Positions 18,473-27,241 of a stretch of DNA of 64,000 nucleotides are shown in pieces. Under the pieces are notes generated by a model. That model made no database searches and was not told the origin of the DNA. It was given only the letters and a program-made list of their open reading frames with translations. Within the stretch, counting starts at the first letter, position 1. Every line of letters begins with the position of its first letter. The stretch is from contig CAIJOA010000011.1 in NCBI GenBank assembly GCA_903822185.1, forward strand, positions 434,001 through 498,000, written 5' to 3'. Origin of the DNA: an uncultured Rhodospirillales bacterium (GTDB taxonomy: Bacteria > Pseudomonadota > Alphaproteobacteria > ATCC43930 > CGMCC-115725). The position numbers and the translations under genes are program-made.

Positions 18473-19069
18473 CGTCTTCTGCTTCAACACAGCAACAAGC
18501 CCTTGCGGGCCTTCCTGACGAAGCACCGCTGAAAATTCCGAACGCCGTGCCGCCAGCTGGCCGATCGTGCCGCTCAGGAACACGTCGATCACCTTCCAAC
18601 CGTTCTGCGTCTGACGCATCAGATAATCCAGCTGCACTGGCTTGTCTTTGGGCTGGATCAACTTGGTATGAACGACCTGATCGTTGCCCGGTGCCGCATC
18701 AGCCTTCGGATCAACCTCGAAACGCTCGCCGCCGTAATCATCGAACTGGCTGGCGTAATTGGCGATGCTGAAATCGCTAAACGCCGTGACCAGCTGCTGC
18801 TGTTCCGTCGGCGACAGATTGGCCCATTGCAGCCCGACCGTCAGACGGGTCATCAGCGCCAGATCGAACGCCTGACGAATCGCCGGTGCGAGTTTATCGT
18901 GACGGCCGGCAAAGCCCAATTTCGCGCTGTCTTTCATCACGCCCAACAACACGCCGTAGAACGTGTCGATGGTCGCCGCCGGTTCGGCGGACGCCGCCCA
19001 AGCAGGTGTCACTGTCGCCACGGCGGCAAGACATGCCGTCGCCGTGAGAAACAAACGGCGAGAAATCAT
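18452..19069 (-). CDS. hpnM: Hopanoid-associated MlaC/Ttg2D-family protein HpnM
   Basis: The 205-residue protein has a signal peptide (about residues 1-25, cleavage after AWA) and the Ttg2D/MlaC fold: RQAFDLALMTRLTVG, a central LSPTEQQQLVTAFSDF, IANYASQFDDYGGERF, and VDYLMRQTQNGWKVIDVFLSG-like strands. MlaC proteins carry lipid across the periplasm. HpnM is the variant that travels with hopanoid genes. It overlaps ispA upstream by 4 bp (ATGA). Whether it carries hopanoid or phospholipid is not shown by sequence; nearby hpnN, hpnI and hpnJ favour the first. Confidence 0.88.
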   Translation of the reverse strand: MISRRLFLTATACLAAVATVTPAWAASAEPAATIDTFYGVLLGVMKDSAKLGFAGRHDKLAPAIRQAFDLALMTRLTVGLQWANLSPTEQQQLVTAFSDFSIANYASQFDDYGGERFEVDPKADAAPGNDQVVHTKLIQPKDKPVQLDYLMRQTQNGWKVIDVFLSGTIGQLAARRSEFSAVLRQEGPQGLVAVLKQKTAALAGG

Positions 19070-19980
19070 GTACGGCGCTCCACCACAAACGACGCCGCTT
19101 GGCGCAACAGATCAGCCCGTTCCTCGAAAGGTTCGAGATGGGCGATCGCCTGCCCGACAAGAAGATTCGCTTGAGCGCGCGCGCGCTCGGCACCCAGGAT
19201 CGAAACGAACGTCACCTTACCGGCAGCGGCATCAGCCCCGACCGGCTTGCCCGTCGCATCCGTTGTACCCTCGACATCGAGAAGGTCGTCGGCAATCTGG
19301 AAGGCAAGACCGAGATCATGCGCATAGCCGCGCAATGCGAGACGCGCCTCCTGCGGCGCTTTGCCGAGGATCGCCCCGGCTTCGCAGGCGAACGCGATCA
19401 GCGCGCCGGTCTTCAGACGCTGCAACCGGGTGATGGCGCCGATATCGAGATCGGTTTGATGTTCGGCGAGAAGGTCGATCATCTGACCGCCGACCATGCC
19501 GTTACTGCCGGCTGCTTGCGCCAGCGCCGCTACGAGTTCGCAGCGAACGGCCGGATCGCCGTGCGTATCAGGCTGCGCCAGAACCTCGAACGCCATCGTC
19601 AGAAGTCCGTCGCCGGCCAGAACCGCGGTCGCATCGTCGAACGCCTTGTGGCAAGTCGGACGGCCACGGCGCAGGTCGCTGTTGTCCATCGCGGGCAGGT
19701 CGTCATGCACCAGCGAATAGGCGTGAACCATCTCGATAGCGCAGGCGGCTTGCAGCGCACTGCGCCGTGCCACTGAGAAGAGCTGTGCGCTGGCGAGGAC
19801 CAAGAACGGCCTCAGGCGTTTGCCTGGCGCGAGCGCGGCATAGCGCATCGCATCGAAAACGCGGGCTTCGAGACCCTGGGGCGCGCCAATAAGTTTTTCG
19901 AGCGACGAATCGGTGAGCTGCACCGTCTCCGAAAGCGCGAGGGAAAGGTCCGTGCCGTGCGGCCAAAGTAATTCAGTCAA
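19066..19980 (-). CDS. ispA: Farnesyl diphosphate synthase (polyprenyl synthetase family)
   Basis: The 304-residue enzyme has both aspartate-rich motifs of prenyl synthases: DDLPAMDNSDLRRG (D93, D94, D99) and DDLLD (231-235), plus GKRLRPFL near residue 53 for isopentenyl diphosphate binding. The product is probably farnesyl diphosphate, the precursor of squalene, hopanoids and quinones. The context fits: xseB overlaps at the 5' side (8 bp) and hpnM at the 3' side. In many alphaproteobacteria dxs follows ispA; here hpnM takes that place. Confidence 0.95.
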   Translation of the reverse strand: MTELLWPHGTDLSLALSETVQLTDSSLEKLIGAPQGLEARVFDAMRYAALAPGKRLRPFLVLASAQLFSVARRSALQAACAIEMVHAYSLVHDDLPAMDNSDLRRGRPTCHKAFDDATAVLAGDGLLTMAFEVLAQPDTHGDPAVRCELVAALAQAAGSNGMVGGQMIDLLAEHQTDLDIGAITRLQRLKTGALIAFACEAGAILGKAPQEARLALRGYAHDLGLAFQIADDLLDVEGTTDATGKPVGADAAAGKVTFVSILGAERARAQANLLVGQAIAHLEPFEERADLLRQAASFVVERRT

Positions 19981-20245
19981 TTGTCAGCTTCTCGAGGTTC
20001 GGGGTCCCGTCGGAGCCCATGACGATCTTATCCACACGCGACTGCGCTTCGCGAAGCTTCGCCTCGCAATGACGCTTTAGGAGCGCCCCCCGCTCGTAAG
20101 CGGAAATCGCATCATCGAGCTTGGCATTGCCGGTTTCGAGCCGCTTAACGATTGCCTCGAGTTCGGCCAGGGCCGTTTCGAAACTCATCGCCGCGACGTC
20201 TGGCGGCAGCACAGACTCGGCTATTGGCCCTTGATCCTTACTCAC
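19973..20245 (-). CDS. xseB: Exodeoxyribonuclease VII small subunit
   Basis: The 90-residue protein contains the family core SFETALAELEAIVKRLETGN, then LDDAISAYERG and LKRHCEAKL. It is the small helical subunit of exonuclease VII, a single-strand nuclease; the large subunit XseA is not in the window. The run of histone-deacetylase-like gene, xseB, ispA is common in alphaproteobacteria. Normal length. Confidence 0.96.
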   Translation of the reverse strand: MSKDQGPIAESVLPPDVAAMSFETALAELEAIVKRLETGNAKLDDAISAYERGALLKRHCEAKLREAQSRVDKIVMGSDGTPNLEKLTID

Positions 20246-20309
20246 TGGCTCAATTTAAGGACCGGATACCGGCAGGGCAAGCGCCCGGCGCGGGGACGCG
20301 ACAATCAGT

Positions 20310-21236
20310 TCAGGCCGTCAACAATGATGCAACATGTGCTGCCGCCGATGATCCCAGCGCACCGAGGTCGTATCCGCCTTCCAAGGTCGATACCACGCGT
20401 CCCTGCCCATACCGGGCCGCGATATCCAGCAATTGCGCCGTACACCAGCCATAATCCGCCTCGACCAACATCAATTGCGCCAGCGGATCGCTGCGATGGG
20501 CGTCGAAACCGGCCGAGATCAGCATAAATTCGGGCCGAAAGTCCTCCAAAGCCGGCAAAATGCGCGCGGTGAAAGCGTGTCGGAACTCATTCGATCCGCT
20601 TCTTGGGGCCAAAGGTACGTTCACGATATTGCCGACGCCGCGCTCGCTGGCCGATCCGGTGCCGGGATAAAGCGGCATCTGATGGGTCGAGCCGTAGAAC
20701 AGGCTGGCATCGTCCTCGAACGCGGCTTGGGTGCCGTTGCCGTGGTGTACGTCGAAATCGATCACGGCGACACGTTCAATGCCTTTGGCCTGGCGCGCAT
20801 GTTGGGCGCCGATGGTGACATTATTGAACAGGCAAAAGCCCATCGCGTGACCCGGCTCGGCATGATGGCCGGGCGGCCGCACCGCGCAAAAGGCGTTCCG
20901 GGCCTCGCCCGCCATTACCGCATCCACCGCAGCAACGACCGCCCCGGCAGCGCGCAGCGCCGCCTCGCCCGATCCCGGCGATAAGATCGTATCCGCGTCG
21001 AGTGCCGCATAGTCTTCGGTCGGCACCGCCGCCAGCAGCCGCTCGACGAACGCACGGGGATGGACGCGGGTAATCTCTTCGAGCGTCGCACGCGGCGCTT
21101 CGCGCCGTTCGAGCGCCGCAAAGGATGGCGTGGAAAGAGCATCGAGGACGGCCTTAAGGCGCGCCGGTGATTCCGGATGGTGCGGCCCCGGATCATGGGT
21201 CAGGCAGGCTTCATGCGTATAAAGCAAGGTGGTCAT
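20310..21236 (-). CDS. Histone deacetylase family (AcuC/AphA-type) deacetylase
   Basis: The 308-residue enzyme has all catalytic landmarks of the HDAC superfamily: RPPGHHAEPGHAMGFCLFNN with H124 and H125, the zinc ligands D162 and H164 in DFDVHHGNGTQ, D245 in SAGFDAHRSDP, and EGGYD with Y289. Bacterial members remove acyl groups from lysine, acetoin-related compounds or polyamines; the substrate here is unknown. It is first in the run towards xseB and ispA on the minus strand, 64 bp before xseB. Confidence 0.95.
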   Translation of the reverse strand: MTTLLYTHEACLTHDPGPHHPESPARLKAVLDALSTPSFAALERREAPRATLEEITRVHPRAFVERLLAAVPTEDYAALDADTILSPGSGEAALRAAGAVVAAVDAVMAGEARNAFCAVRPPGHHAEPGHAMGFCLFNNVTIGAQHARQAKGIERVAVIDFDVHHGNGTQAAFEDDASLFYGSTHQMPLYPGTGSASERGVGNIVNVPLAPRSGSNEFRHAFTARILPALEDFRPEFMLISAGFDAHRSDPLAQLMLVEADYGWCTAQLLDIAARYGQGRVVSTLEGGYDLGALGSSAAAHVASLLTA

Positions 21237-21415
21237 GATGCCTCGTTAACGTCGCGTCTCACCGAAGGATAGCGCCGGCCGCCGCGACCTCACAACTCCG
21301 CGAAACCGGGATCATCCAGCTTGCCCGGCGCGTAAAGCGGCGGTATAGCGGGACACTTTTCGCGGCGCGCCGAGATCAACACGGCAACGGCGGACAGACA
21401 ATTGGGTGACGAGGC

Positions 21416-22411
21416 GTGACGCGAAGACGGGTACTGACGGCGGCCGGTTGGATCGCCCTGTTCTTCGTGACGGGTCCCCTTTCTGCTTTCCGCAGCGAAG
21501 CGGCCGATGCCACCACCTCGATTACCGTTCGGGCCGGCAAGTCCGATAGCGCCAATTACCTCCTCGCCCGTCAATTCGCCGAAGCGCTCGTCCTCGCCGG
21601 CAACGGGAAATTCGCGCTCGACGTCAAAGAGAGCCAGGGCAGCGTTCGGAACGTCATCGACGCCCCGAAAGACAGCGCCAATACCATCTTCACGGCATCG
21701 CGCAGCGTCATTCAATTGGCACGCCATGGGGCAAAACCCTTCGCCCCCAATCCCGGCTATGCCGACATCCGCAGCCTCTTTCCAATCCCGTTTCAAACCC
21801 TTCATTGGGTCGTCCGCCAAGACAGCAACATCACCTCGATCGAGGCCTTGGCCGGTCACGGCTTCGTTCCCGGCAGCAAGGGCAGCGTCAGCGAACGCGT
21901 GACCGGCAGCGCGCTCCAGTTTCTGGGGCTCGAGCGTAAAGTGCAGTTGATGGATCTCGACGTTGCAGCAGCGCCCGGCGCGGTGATGAGCAACAAGGTC
22001 AGCGGCCTTGCCGTCGCCGGCAGCTATCCCATCCCGGTCGTCACCGACATCGCGAAAGCGACGCCGATCCGGTTATTGGGATTGGACAAAGCGACCATCG
22101 ATAAAATGGTCGCCGCCGATGACAGCATCGCCCCCCAGATCATTCCGAAAGGCACCTATGCCGGGGTCGATCAGGATATCGCAACGGTGGCGGTATCGGC
22201 GGGGGCCTATACGACCCGGCGCATGAGCAACGAAACAGCCTACGCAATCACCAAAGCCTTCTGGACGCAGATCGGCGCCTTGGTCAATCGCAATGCCGCG
22301 TGGAGCGCGATCACAGCGTCGGCCTTACCGACGCTCGGCATCAAGCTGCATCCTGGCGCGCTGCGATATTACGAAGAGGCCAACATGGCCGTGCCGGAGA
22401 CGATCCGCTAG
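21416..22411 (+). CDS. TAXI-family TRAP transporter solute-binding protein
   Basis: The GTG-start protein has 331 residues with an N-terminal signal peptide (about 1-29). It follows the TAXI plan: ITVRAGKSDSANY at the start of the mature protein, 'FTASRSVIQLARHG', 'VPGSKGSVSERVTGSALQFLGL', and a C-terminal HPGALRYYEEAN, which is the classical TAXI ending 'HPGA.ryy.e'. It should bind a carboxylate-like solute in the periplasm. No TRAP membrane subunit is nearby, so it is an orphan. It is convergent with and overlaps the DUF423 gene by 4 bp. Confidence 0.85.
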   Translation: MTRRRVLTAAGWIALFFVTGPLSAFRSEAADATTSITVRAGKSDSANYLLARQFAEALVLAGNGKFALDVKESQGSVRNVIDAPKDSANTIFTASRSVIQLARHGAKPFAPNPGYADIRSLFPIPFQTLHWVVRQDSNITSIEALAGHGFVPGSKGSVSERVTGSALQFLGLERKVQLMDLDVAAAPGAVMSNKVSGLAVAGSYPIPVVTDIAKATPIRLLGLDKATIDKMVAADDSIAPQIIPKGTYAGVDQDIATVAVSAGAYTTRRMSNETAYAITKAFWTQIGALVNRNAAWSAITASALPTLGIKLHPGALRYYEEANMAVPETIR

Positions 22412-22791
22412 CGCCGAACCGCCATCGGCAACAGCGCGATCCAGCCCAGGATGAACGCGGTGCCGCCCCACGGCGCGAATATCGCCAAGCCATGCGGCGC
22501 ACCGGCGGCGATAAGACCGAGACTGCCGCAGAACAAAATCAATCCTGCAACGAACAGCCAGGACGCGATCCGCGGCCATCGACTTGTTCCCACCATCCGC
22601 GCCAGCACGATGAGCCCGAGCAAAGCAAGGGCGTGAATGAGGCCGTATCGGGTCGCTGTAGCCGCAAGATCGAGCCGGTACGCATCGGCGGCGAGGAGAT
22701 GTTTTCCGGCGGCATCGCCCGCGACCGACAGCGCGCCACTAAGGGCGGCAAAGCCCAAAAAGATTCGCTCCTGCCCGGAAATCTCAGTCAT
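22408..22791 (-). CDS. DUF423 family membrane protein
   Basis: With the ATG at 22791 the protein has 127 residues and four membrane helices. It has the DUF423 pattern: FLGFAALSGALSVAGDAAGKH, TRYGLIHALALLGLIVLA, WLFVAGLILFCGSLGLIA, and PWGGTAFILGWIALL. The family (YgdD-like) has no known function. The start overlaps the end of the flippase-like gene by 8 bp, so the two are coupled. An earlier in-frame ATG at 22845 lies inside that gene. Confidence 0.87.
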   Translation of the reverse strand: MTEISGQERIFLGFAALSGALSVAGDAAGKHLLAADAYRLDLAATATRYGLIHALALLGLIVLARMVGTSRWPRIASWLFVAGLILFCGSLGLIAAGAPHGLAIFAPWGGTAFILGWIALLPMAVRR

Positions 22792-23758
22792 TCGGCTGCG
22801 GCTGCGCGAGCAATTGCGCACGTTGCGGATAGACCAGATAGACAATCAAACCGGGCAAGGTCGAGATGACTGCGACGCAGCGGAAAACAAGAAACACGGT
22901 GCCGTAGGGAATGCCGCTGGTCGATGGTTCCAAAGCAACACAGGCAGAGGCAAAGGCACCTTCGCCGATGCCGAGCCCACCGGGCGTAAAGGGGAGGCTG
23001 TTCGCGATCATCGCATAGACGCCGGCGATGCCGTATTCGGTGGCGGATAGACCGCCGAACTGCATCGCCCGGGCGATGATGACGATACTAATGGCGATGG
23101 CGAACACCAAGAGAAACGACATCGCGAGACACAGCAGCACACGGCGCCAGTCTTTTGAATATTGATGCATGGCTTCGCCGGCATCGTCGATGATACCGGC
23201 GATACGTTTCGAGCGGCCTTCGAAAAGGCGGTTCATCAGCCGCGCAACCGGATGGCCGAATTGAAACAGGATTATCAATCCGGCAATGAAGACGGCGGCA
23301 AAAGCGAAGATGCCGTATTCGAACGCGCCATAACTTTCCCAGGGCCGCGTCAGCGTCGCGAAGACGCCGAACAGCACGAAGGCGGCAAGGCCAATCAGCC
23401 GATCGATGAAGATCGACAGAAGGGCGCTAGTCCGCCGGCCATGCGACGCCTTGAAAATATAAAAGCCGCGAACAAGATCGCCACCGGCCGAGCCCGGCAG
23501 AAAGGTCGCGAAGAATGCGCCCATCGCGACGATCCGGATCGTCTCAAACAAATGCAGCGACAGACCCTGCGTCCGCAGCAGGATATGCCAGCGCCATCCT
23601 GCCACCGGAATGGTCAAAAAGCAGATGATGACCGCGAGCGCCAACAGCCACGGATGATCCAGTGACTTGGCGAGAGCGTTGACGTCGATCAAACGGAAAT
23701 AGAAGAGAGCGGCCAAGAGAAGAAGACCGGCGGCGAACCGCGCCACTTTCATCAACAA
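22784..23758 (-). CDS. Flippase-like membrane protein (LPG synthase TM-domain family, UPF0104)
   Basis: The 324-residue protein has eight or so membrane helices and matches the lysylphosphatidylglycerol synthase TM domain without the C-terminal transferase. Typical pieces are WRWHILLRTQGL, GAFFATFLPGSAGGDLVRGFY and NSLPFTPGGLGIGEGAF. Members act as lipid or glycolipid flippase-like proteins, often near glycosyltransferase and hopanoid genes. It lies 4 bp after the metallophosphoesterase gene and overlaps the DUF423 gene, so the three form one operon. Confidence 0.88.
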   Translation of the reverse strand: MLMKVARFAAGLLLLAALFYFRLIDVNALAKSLDHPWLLALAVIICFLTIPVAGWRWHILLRTQGLSLHLFETIRIVAMGAFFATFLPGSAGGDLVRGFYIFKASHGRRTSALLSIFIDRLIGLAAFVLFGVFATLTRPWESYGAFEYGIFAFAAVFIAGLIILFQFGHPVARLMNRLFEGRSKRIAGIIDDAGEAMHQYSKDWRRVLLCLAMSFLLVFAIAISIVIIARAMQFGGLSATEYGIAGVYAMIANSLPFTPGGLGIGEGAFASACVALEPSTSGIPYGTVFLVFRCVAVISTLPGLIVYLVYPQRAQLLAQPQPND

Positions 23759-23762
23759 GCGC

Positions 23763-24737
23763 CTAAACCTCCGCTTTACCCCGGCGTAAGGTCATGACAG
23801 TGACCTCACCTTGGCAATTGAAACGCAGCGGCACTTCGCCGACCCCGAGACCATTGCTGGTATAGCCGATCATCTTGCCGGCGCGCCACTCTCCCCGCGC
23901 ACCGAAATGGCAGCGGCGTAGGCGTGTGAAGATCGAGCGCCCGCCGGGGAGACAAATCTGGCCGCCATGGGTGTGGCCGCACAGATAAAGAGAGAAGCCG
24001 GCTTCGGCGGCATAGTCGGCCATCTCGGCAGAATGCACCAAGGCGAGGCCAAACCCTTCGGGCTTCTCGGCAAGAGCCCGCTTCGCTGCCGCGGTATAAA
24101 AGCGATGAACGTCATCGAGCCCGGTCAAGATGATCTTCGAGCCGTCGCGTTCGATCGCGGTCGATTCGTTGACGAGAACCATCATACCGGCATGCTCAAG
24201 CGCCTCGGCCATACCGACCGGGTCGTGATTGCCGAGAATCGCGACGACGCCGTCGCGGCTGTGAATGTCTTGCAGCAGGGCCTTCAGCGGCGTCACCGAT
24301 GACGCCAGAGGGGCGTGAAACGCGCCATGAATATCGCCGGTCACCGCAATCAGATCGACCGCGACATTCGCCAACAATCCGCGCGCCACATCCACGAGTT
24401 CGGGGAGGCAATCGAGATGCGTGTCACTGAGATGAAGAATGCGATAGCCGTCAAACGCACGCGGCAGGTCGGCGAAGAAGAAATCGCGCTCGACGAACTG
24501 AACCGCCAGCGCGTTGCGAAGGCCGCGCGCATGCAGACCCAGCAGCCGGGCAAACCAGCAAAAGACAGTGATGCCGGCGGTGAAAATCCGGCCTTCCAGC
24601 GGCTTACGAATCTGGTCGGGGCTGACGTGATTGTTCGACCGTTCGATCGCGCGGCGGCGTTCGCGCCAAAGACCGCGGGCGTCCGCATCACCCGGCGGCG
24701 CGGCGGACAGCTGCCGAATCGGGACCATAATGTTCAT
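23763..24737 (-). CDS. Membrane-associated calcineurin-like metallophosphoesterase
   Basis: The 324-residue protein has the five metallophosphoesterase blocks: HLSDTHLD with D105 and H107, GDIHG with D135, GNHD with N170 and H171, and later VHSAEM and GHTHGGQ. A hydrophobic segment near residues 52-68 could anchor it, as in YkuE-like enzymes that act on UDP-diacylglucosamine or other lipid phosphates. Its operon with a flippase-like protein hints at a lipid substrate, which is inference. No other oddities. Confidence 0.92.
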   Translation of the reverse strand: MNIMVPIRQLSAAPPGDADARGLWRERRRAIERSNNHVSPDQIRKPLEGRIFTAGITVFCWFARLLGLHARGLRNALAVQFVERDFFFADLPRAFDGYRILHLSDTHLDCLPELVDVARGLLANVAVDLIAVTGDIHGAFHAPLASSVTPLKALLQDIHSRDGVVAILGNHDPVGMAEALEHAGMMVLVNESTAIERDGSKIILTGLDDVHRFYTAAAKRALAEKPEGFGLALVHSAEMADYAAEAGFSLYLCGHTHGGQICLPGGRSIFTRLRRCHFGARGEWRAGKMIGYTSNGLGVGEVPLRFNCQGEVTVMTLRRGKAEV

Positions 24738-24887
24738 AAGAGGGGGCCTTCGCGGTGCGGGACGTACGCGTTGTCCTATCCTGCGGGAGCAGGGTTAAGG
24801 GGAAATGAAGATCGACGCCGCGACGCTGGCCGCCGGCGGGCCACAGGGCTATAAATTGCTGATCCTCGAACATAGGCGACGTGGGCC

Positions 24888-25373
24888 ATGCCAAGTTTCG
24901 ACATCGTTTCCAAATTAGAACTCTCCGAAGTCGATAATGCCTTGGCCGCGATGACGCGCGAAATTTCCACGCGCTTCGACTTTAAGGGCAGCAAATCGAC
25001 GGTCACGCGTAAGGACATGGTCCTGACCATTAACGCCGACGACGATCTGAAGTTGAAACAAATCCACGAGCTGCTGAAAATGCACATGGTTCGGCGCAAG
25101 GTCGAAGCCGGCGTGCTGGATTTCAAAGAGGTCGAAAAAGCGGCCGGCCAAAGCGTCCGCCAGAACGTCAATCTTCGCCAAGGTCTCGATCAGGAATTGG
25201 CCAAGCGCATCGGCCGCGAGATCAAAGACGCAAAGCTCAAGGTTCAGACCTCGATTCAGGGCGACGAATTGCGCGTTACCGGCAAAAAGCGTGACGACCT
25301 GCAAGAAGCTATCGCGCATGTCCGCGGGATGAAGGTCGAGCAGCCGCTGCAATATGTAAATTTCCGCGACTGA
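24888..25373 (+). CDS. YajQ family nucleotide-binding protein
   Basis: The 161-residue protein matches YajQ over its entire length: MPSFDIVSKLELSEVDNA, EISTRFDFKGSKSTV, KQIHELLKMHMVRRKV, and a C-terminal DLQEAIAHVRGMKVEQPLQYVNFRD. It has two ferredoxin-like halves. Family members bind cyclic di-GMP or RNA and affect gene expression. The next gene, an acetyltransferase, starts 7 bp after its stop. Confidence 0.96.
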   Translation: MPSFDIVSKLELSEVDNALAAMTREISTRFDFKGSKSTVTRKDMVLTINADDDLKLKQIHELLKMHMVRRKVEAGVLDFKEVEKAAGQSVRQNVNLRQGLDQELAKRIGREIKDAKLKVQTSIQGDELRVTGKKRDDLQEAIAHVRGMKVEQPLQYVNFRD

Positions 25374-25380
25374 CGATGCG

Positions 25381-25809
25381 ATGACGATCGCCCTGCGCCG
25401 CGCCGAGGAAACCGATGCAGCGCAGCTTCTCGCCTGGCGCAACGATCCGGAGACACGGGCAAATTCGCGCCGCCAGCATATCCTTACTTGGGCAGAGCTG
25501 ATCGAAGCGCCACCGGGCACACGGCGCGAAACTTATATCGGTGACATCGATGGACGTCCGGTCGGCACGGTTCGACTGGATTATTCAGACGACCTATGCG
25601 AATTGAGTTGGACCGTCGCGCCTGCGTCGCGCGGCCAAAGCATCGGCCGTGCGCTCGTCGAAGCCGCGATAGCAACGGCAACGACCAAAAGACTGACCGC
25701 CGAGATCAAACCAGGCAACCGCGCCTCGCGCCGGATTGCTGAAGCATTAGGCTTCAAGCAAATGGGCAAGGAACGCGGTCTCGAAATCTGGCAGCTCGAG
25801 CGGCCTTAA
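25381..25809 (+). CDS. GNAT family acetyltransferase
   Basis: The 142-residue protein is a single GNAT domain: ALRRAEETDAAQLLAWRNDP at the start, VDGRPVGTVRLD-like strand (VGTVRLDYS), and acetyl-CoA motif A as VAPASRGQSIGRALVEAAI. RimJ/PseH-like sequences share the 'W.ND' start. The acceptor is unknown; some relatives in this position acetylate amino sugars. It follows yajQ at 7 bp. Convergent with the next gene by 3 bp. Confidence 0.88.
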   Translation: MTIALRRAEETDAAQLLAWRNDPETRANSRRQHILTWAELIEAPPGTRRETYIGDIDGRPVGTVRLDYSDDLCELSWTVAPASRGQSIGRALVEAAIATATTKRLTAEIKPGNRASRRIAEALGFKQMGKERGLEIWQLERP

Positions 25810-25812
25810 TCC

Positions 25813-26778
25813 CTATTTCGGCAAATAGGCTTCGGTATAGAGCGTCGCCATGTCGGGCTCTTTTTCGAGCGTGCCCATCTCGACATAAGAACGCTGCAAC
25901 ACCGCCAGCGCCTTCGGCATGAAATGTCCGTCGCGCGAGAAGGTCCGCATCATCACGTCGTAGGTTTCGCCGGCGATGTCGGGATCGACATGCTGCACGT
26001 CGGCAGCGACGGCGACGGACTTGTCCTTATTCGCTTCCATGAAAGCGATGGTTTCAAACCATCCTTTGAGGAAGGCGCGAACATCGTTCGGCCGTTCGGC
26101 GATCATCTTGTTCGTCGCCGAGATGACATATTGATGGAAGTCGGTGACGTAGTCACCGTACTTCACGATCATATGGCCTTTGCCCTGACGTTCCATATTG
26201 AAGGCCGTGCCGATATCGATCGACAGCCCATCGACCTGATGCGTCGCAAGCGCCGCCATCGACGATGTGATCTGCCCCATCTCGACTGGGATAATGCCGC
26301 CGGCGCCCCAGCCCTTTTGCCGCCCCAGTTCCTGCATCAGCCAGCCGGTCAGCGAGCGCACCGACGACACGGTGACGCGCTTGCCCCTGAAATCATCGAC
26401 CGTCTTGATCGGCGTTCCGGCACCGGCGAAGAGCGTGATCTCAAGCGGCGCTCCGGCCATCGCGGCCACGGCTTTGCTGGGCATGCCCTTGGCGGCGAGC
26501 CCCATGTCGGCGCCGCTGTGCAAACCGATATCGATGCTGTTCGAGGTCAGAGCTTCGTTCAAACGCGGTGCGCCGCCGAAATTCAAGATTTCGACTTCGA
26601 CGCCGTTCTTTTGAAAGATGCCGTTGCGAACGCCGATATCCAGCGGGACGAAACCGAAGGCCTGCGGCACCGACTTACCGACTTTAAGTGGTTCGGCGGC
26701 ATGACCCGTCACCGCAATGCCCAGCGTCACGACGGCGACGCCCAGCGATAAATTCCGAATGAAATGCGTCAGGTGCAT
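25813..26778 (-). CDS. ABC transporter substrate-binding protein (SsuA/NMT1-like)
   Basis: The 321-residue protein has a signal peptide (about 1-28, ending GHAAE) and then the NMT1/SsuA pattern: LKVGKSVPQAFGFVPLDIG, 'NGVEVEILNFGGAPRLNEALTS'-like text and 'SNSIDIGLHSGADMG'. Such proteins deliver sulfonates, nitriles, thiamine precursors or similar small molecules to an ABC importer. No permease or ATPase gene is adjacent. It ends 3 bp from the convergent GNAT gene and starts 147 bp from the tRNA on the opposite strand. Confidence 0.85.
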   Translation of the reverse strand: MHLTHFIRNLSLGVAVVTLGIAVTGHAAEPLKVGKSVPQAFGFVPLDIGVRNGIFQKNGVEVEILNFGGAPRLNEALTSNSIDIGLHSGADMGLAAKGMPSKAVAAMAGAPLEITLFAGAGTPIKTVDDFRGKRVTVSSVRSLTGWLMQELGRQKGWGAGGIIPVEMGQITSSMAALATHQVDGLSIDIGTAFNMERQGKGHMIVKYGDYVTDFHQYVISATNKMIAERPNDVRAFLKGWFETIAFMEANKDKSVAVAADVQHVDPDIAGETYDVMMRTFSRDGHFMPKALAVLQRSYVEMGTLEKEPDMATLYTEAYLPK

Positions 26779-26925
26779 AAGTCCAATCCCCCCGGTTCGG
26801 CTCGCATATTTTCAGCCGCGCCGACCATAACCGGCGCTCACCCGAAGCGCCATGCCGGATCGGGGCCGGGCGGCGCTACTTGCCAGGCCGGAGACGAGTC
26901 GGTAGAACCACCCCCTGCCCTCGAC

Positions 26926-27001
26926 GTCCCCTTCGTCTAGAGGCCCAGGACACCGCCCTCTCACGGCGGTAACGGGGGTTCGAATCCCCCAGGGGACGCC
27001 A
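26926..27001 (+). tRNA. tRNA-Glu (anticodon CUC)
   Basis: A full cloverleaf can be drawn. The acceptor stem GTCCCCT (26926-26932) pairs with AGGGGAC (26991-26997), the anticodon stem CCGCC/GGCGG encloses the loop with CTC at 26960-26962, and the T-arm is GGGGG-TTCGAAT-CCCCC. CCA is encoded at 26999-27001. It stands alone, and its 3' end is the left border of the decayed island. Confidence 0.97.
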
Positions 27002-27241
27002 GCAAAATCAACTACTTACGAGATTTGCGCGCGAAGTTGTCAAACAGTTGTCTAATATATATTCCTAGACGCTGTTAGACACGATCTGCCGCCGTCGAGT
27101 CGGCAAAGCACAGAGATCGCGCTACAAGCAAAACCCTTCCGGCAGCTAGGCAGACGCGTTTCCCGCAGGATTTGCGCTGATTCGCGCTGCCACCGCGAGC
27201 GGCTTAAGATCGTCAACGCATATTCATGCTCGGGGGAACGC

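Noticed and set aside
20310-21236. Histone deacetylase-like gene as the missing hopanoid deacetylase HpnK
   Set aside because: It has the HDAC zinc site and a very common position beside xseB, whereas HpnK belongs to the YdjC fold. I left it as a separate enzyme.
24805-24918. 37-codon frame before yajQ starting MKIDAATLAAGG, faintly like a flavin reductase start (YKLLI)
   Set aside because: It overlaps yajQ, is short and the resemblance covers only a few residues.
27002-27241. Possible integrase or attachment remnants directly after the tRNA
   Set aside because: I see several TTGTC/GACAA-like short repeats but no frame with integrase motifs such as the R-H-R-Y catalytic residues.
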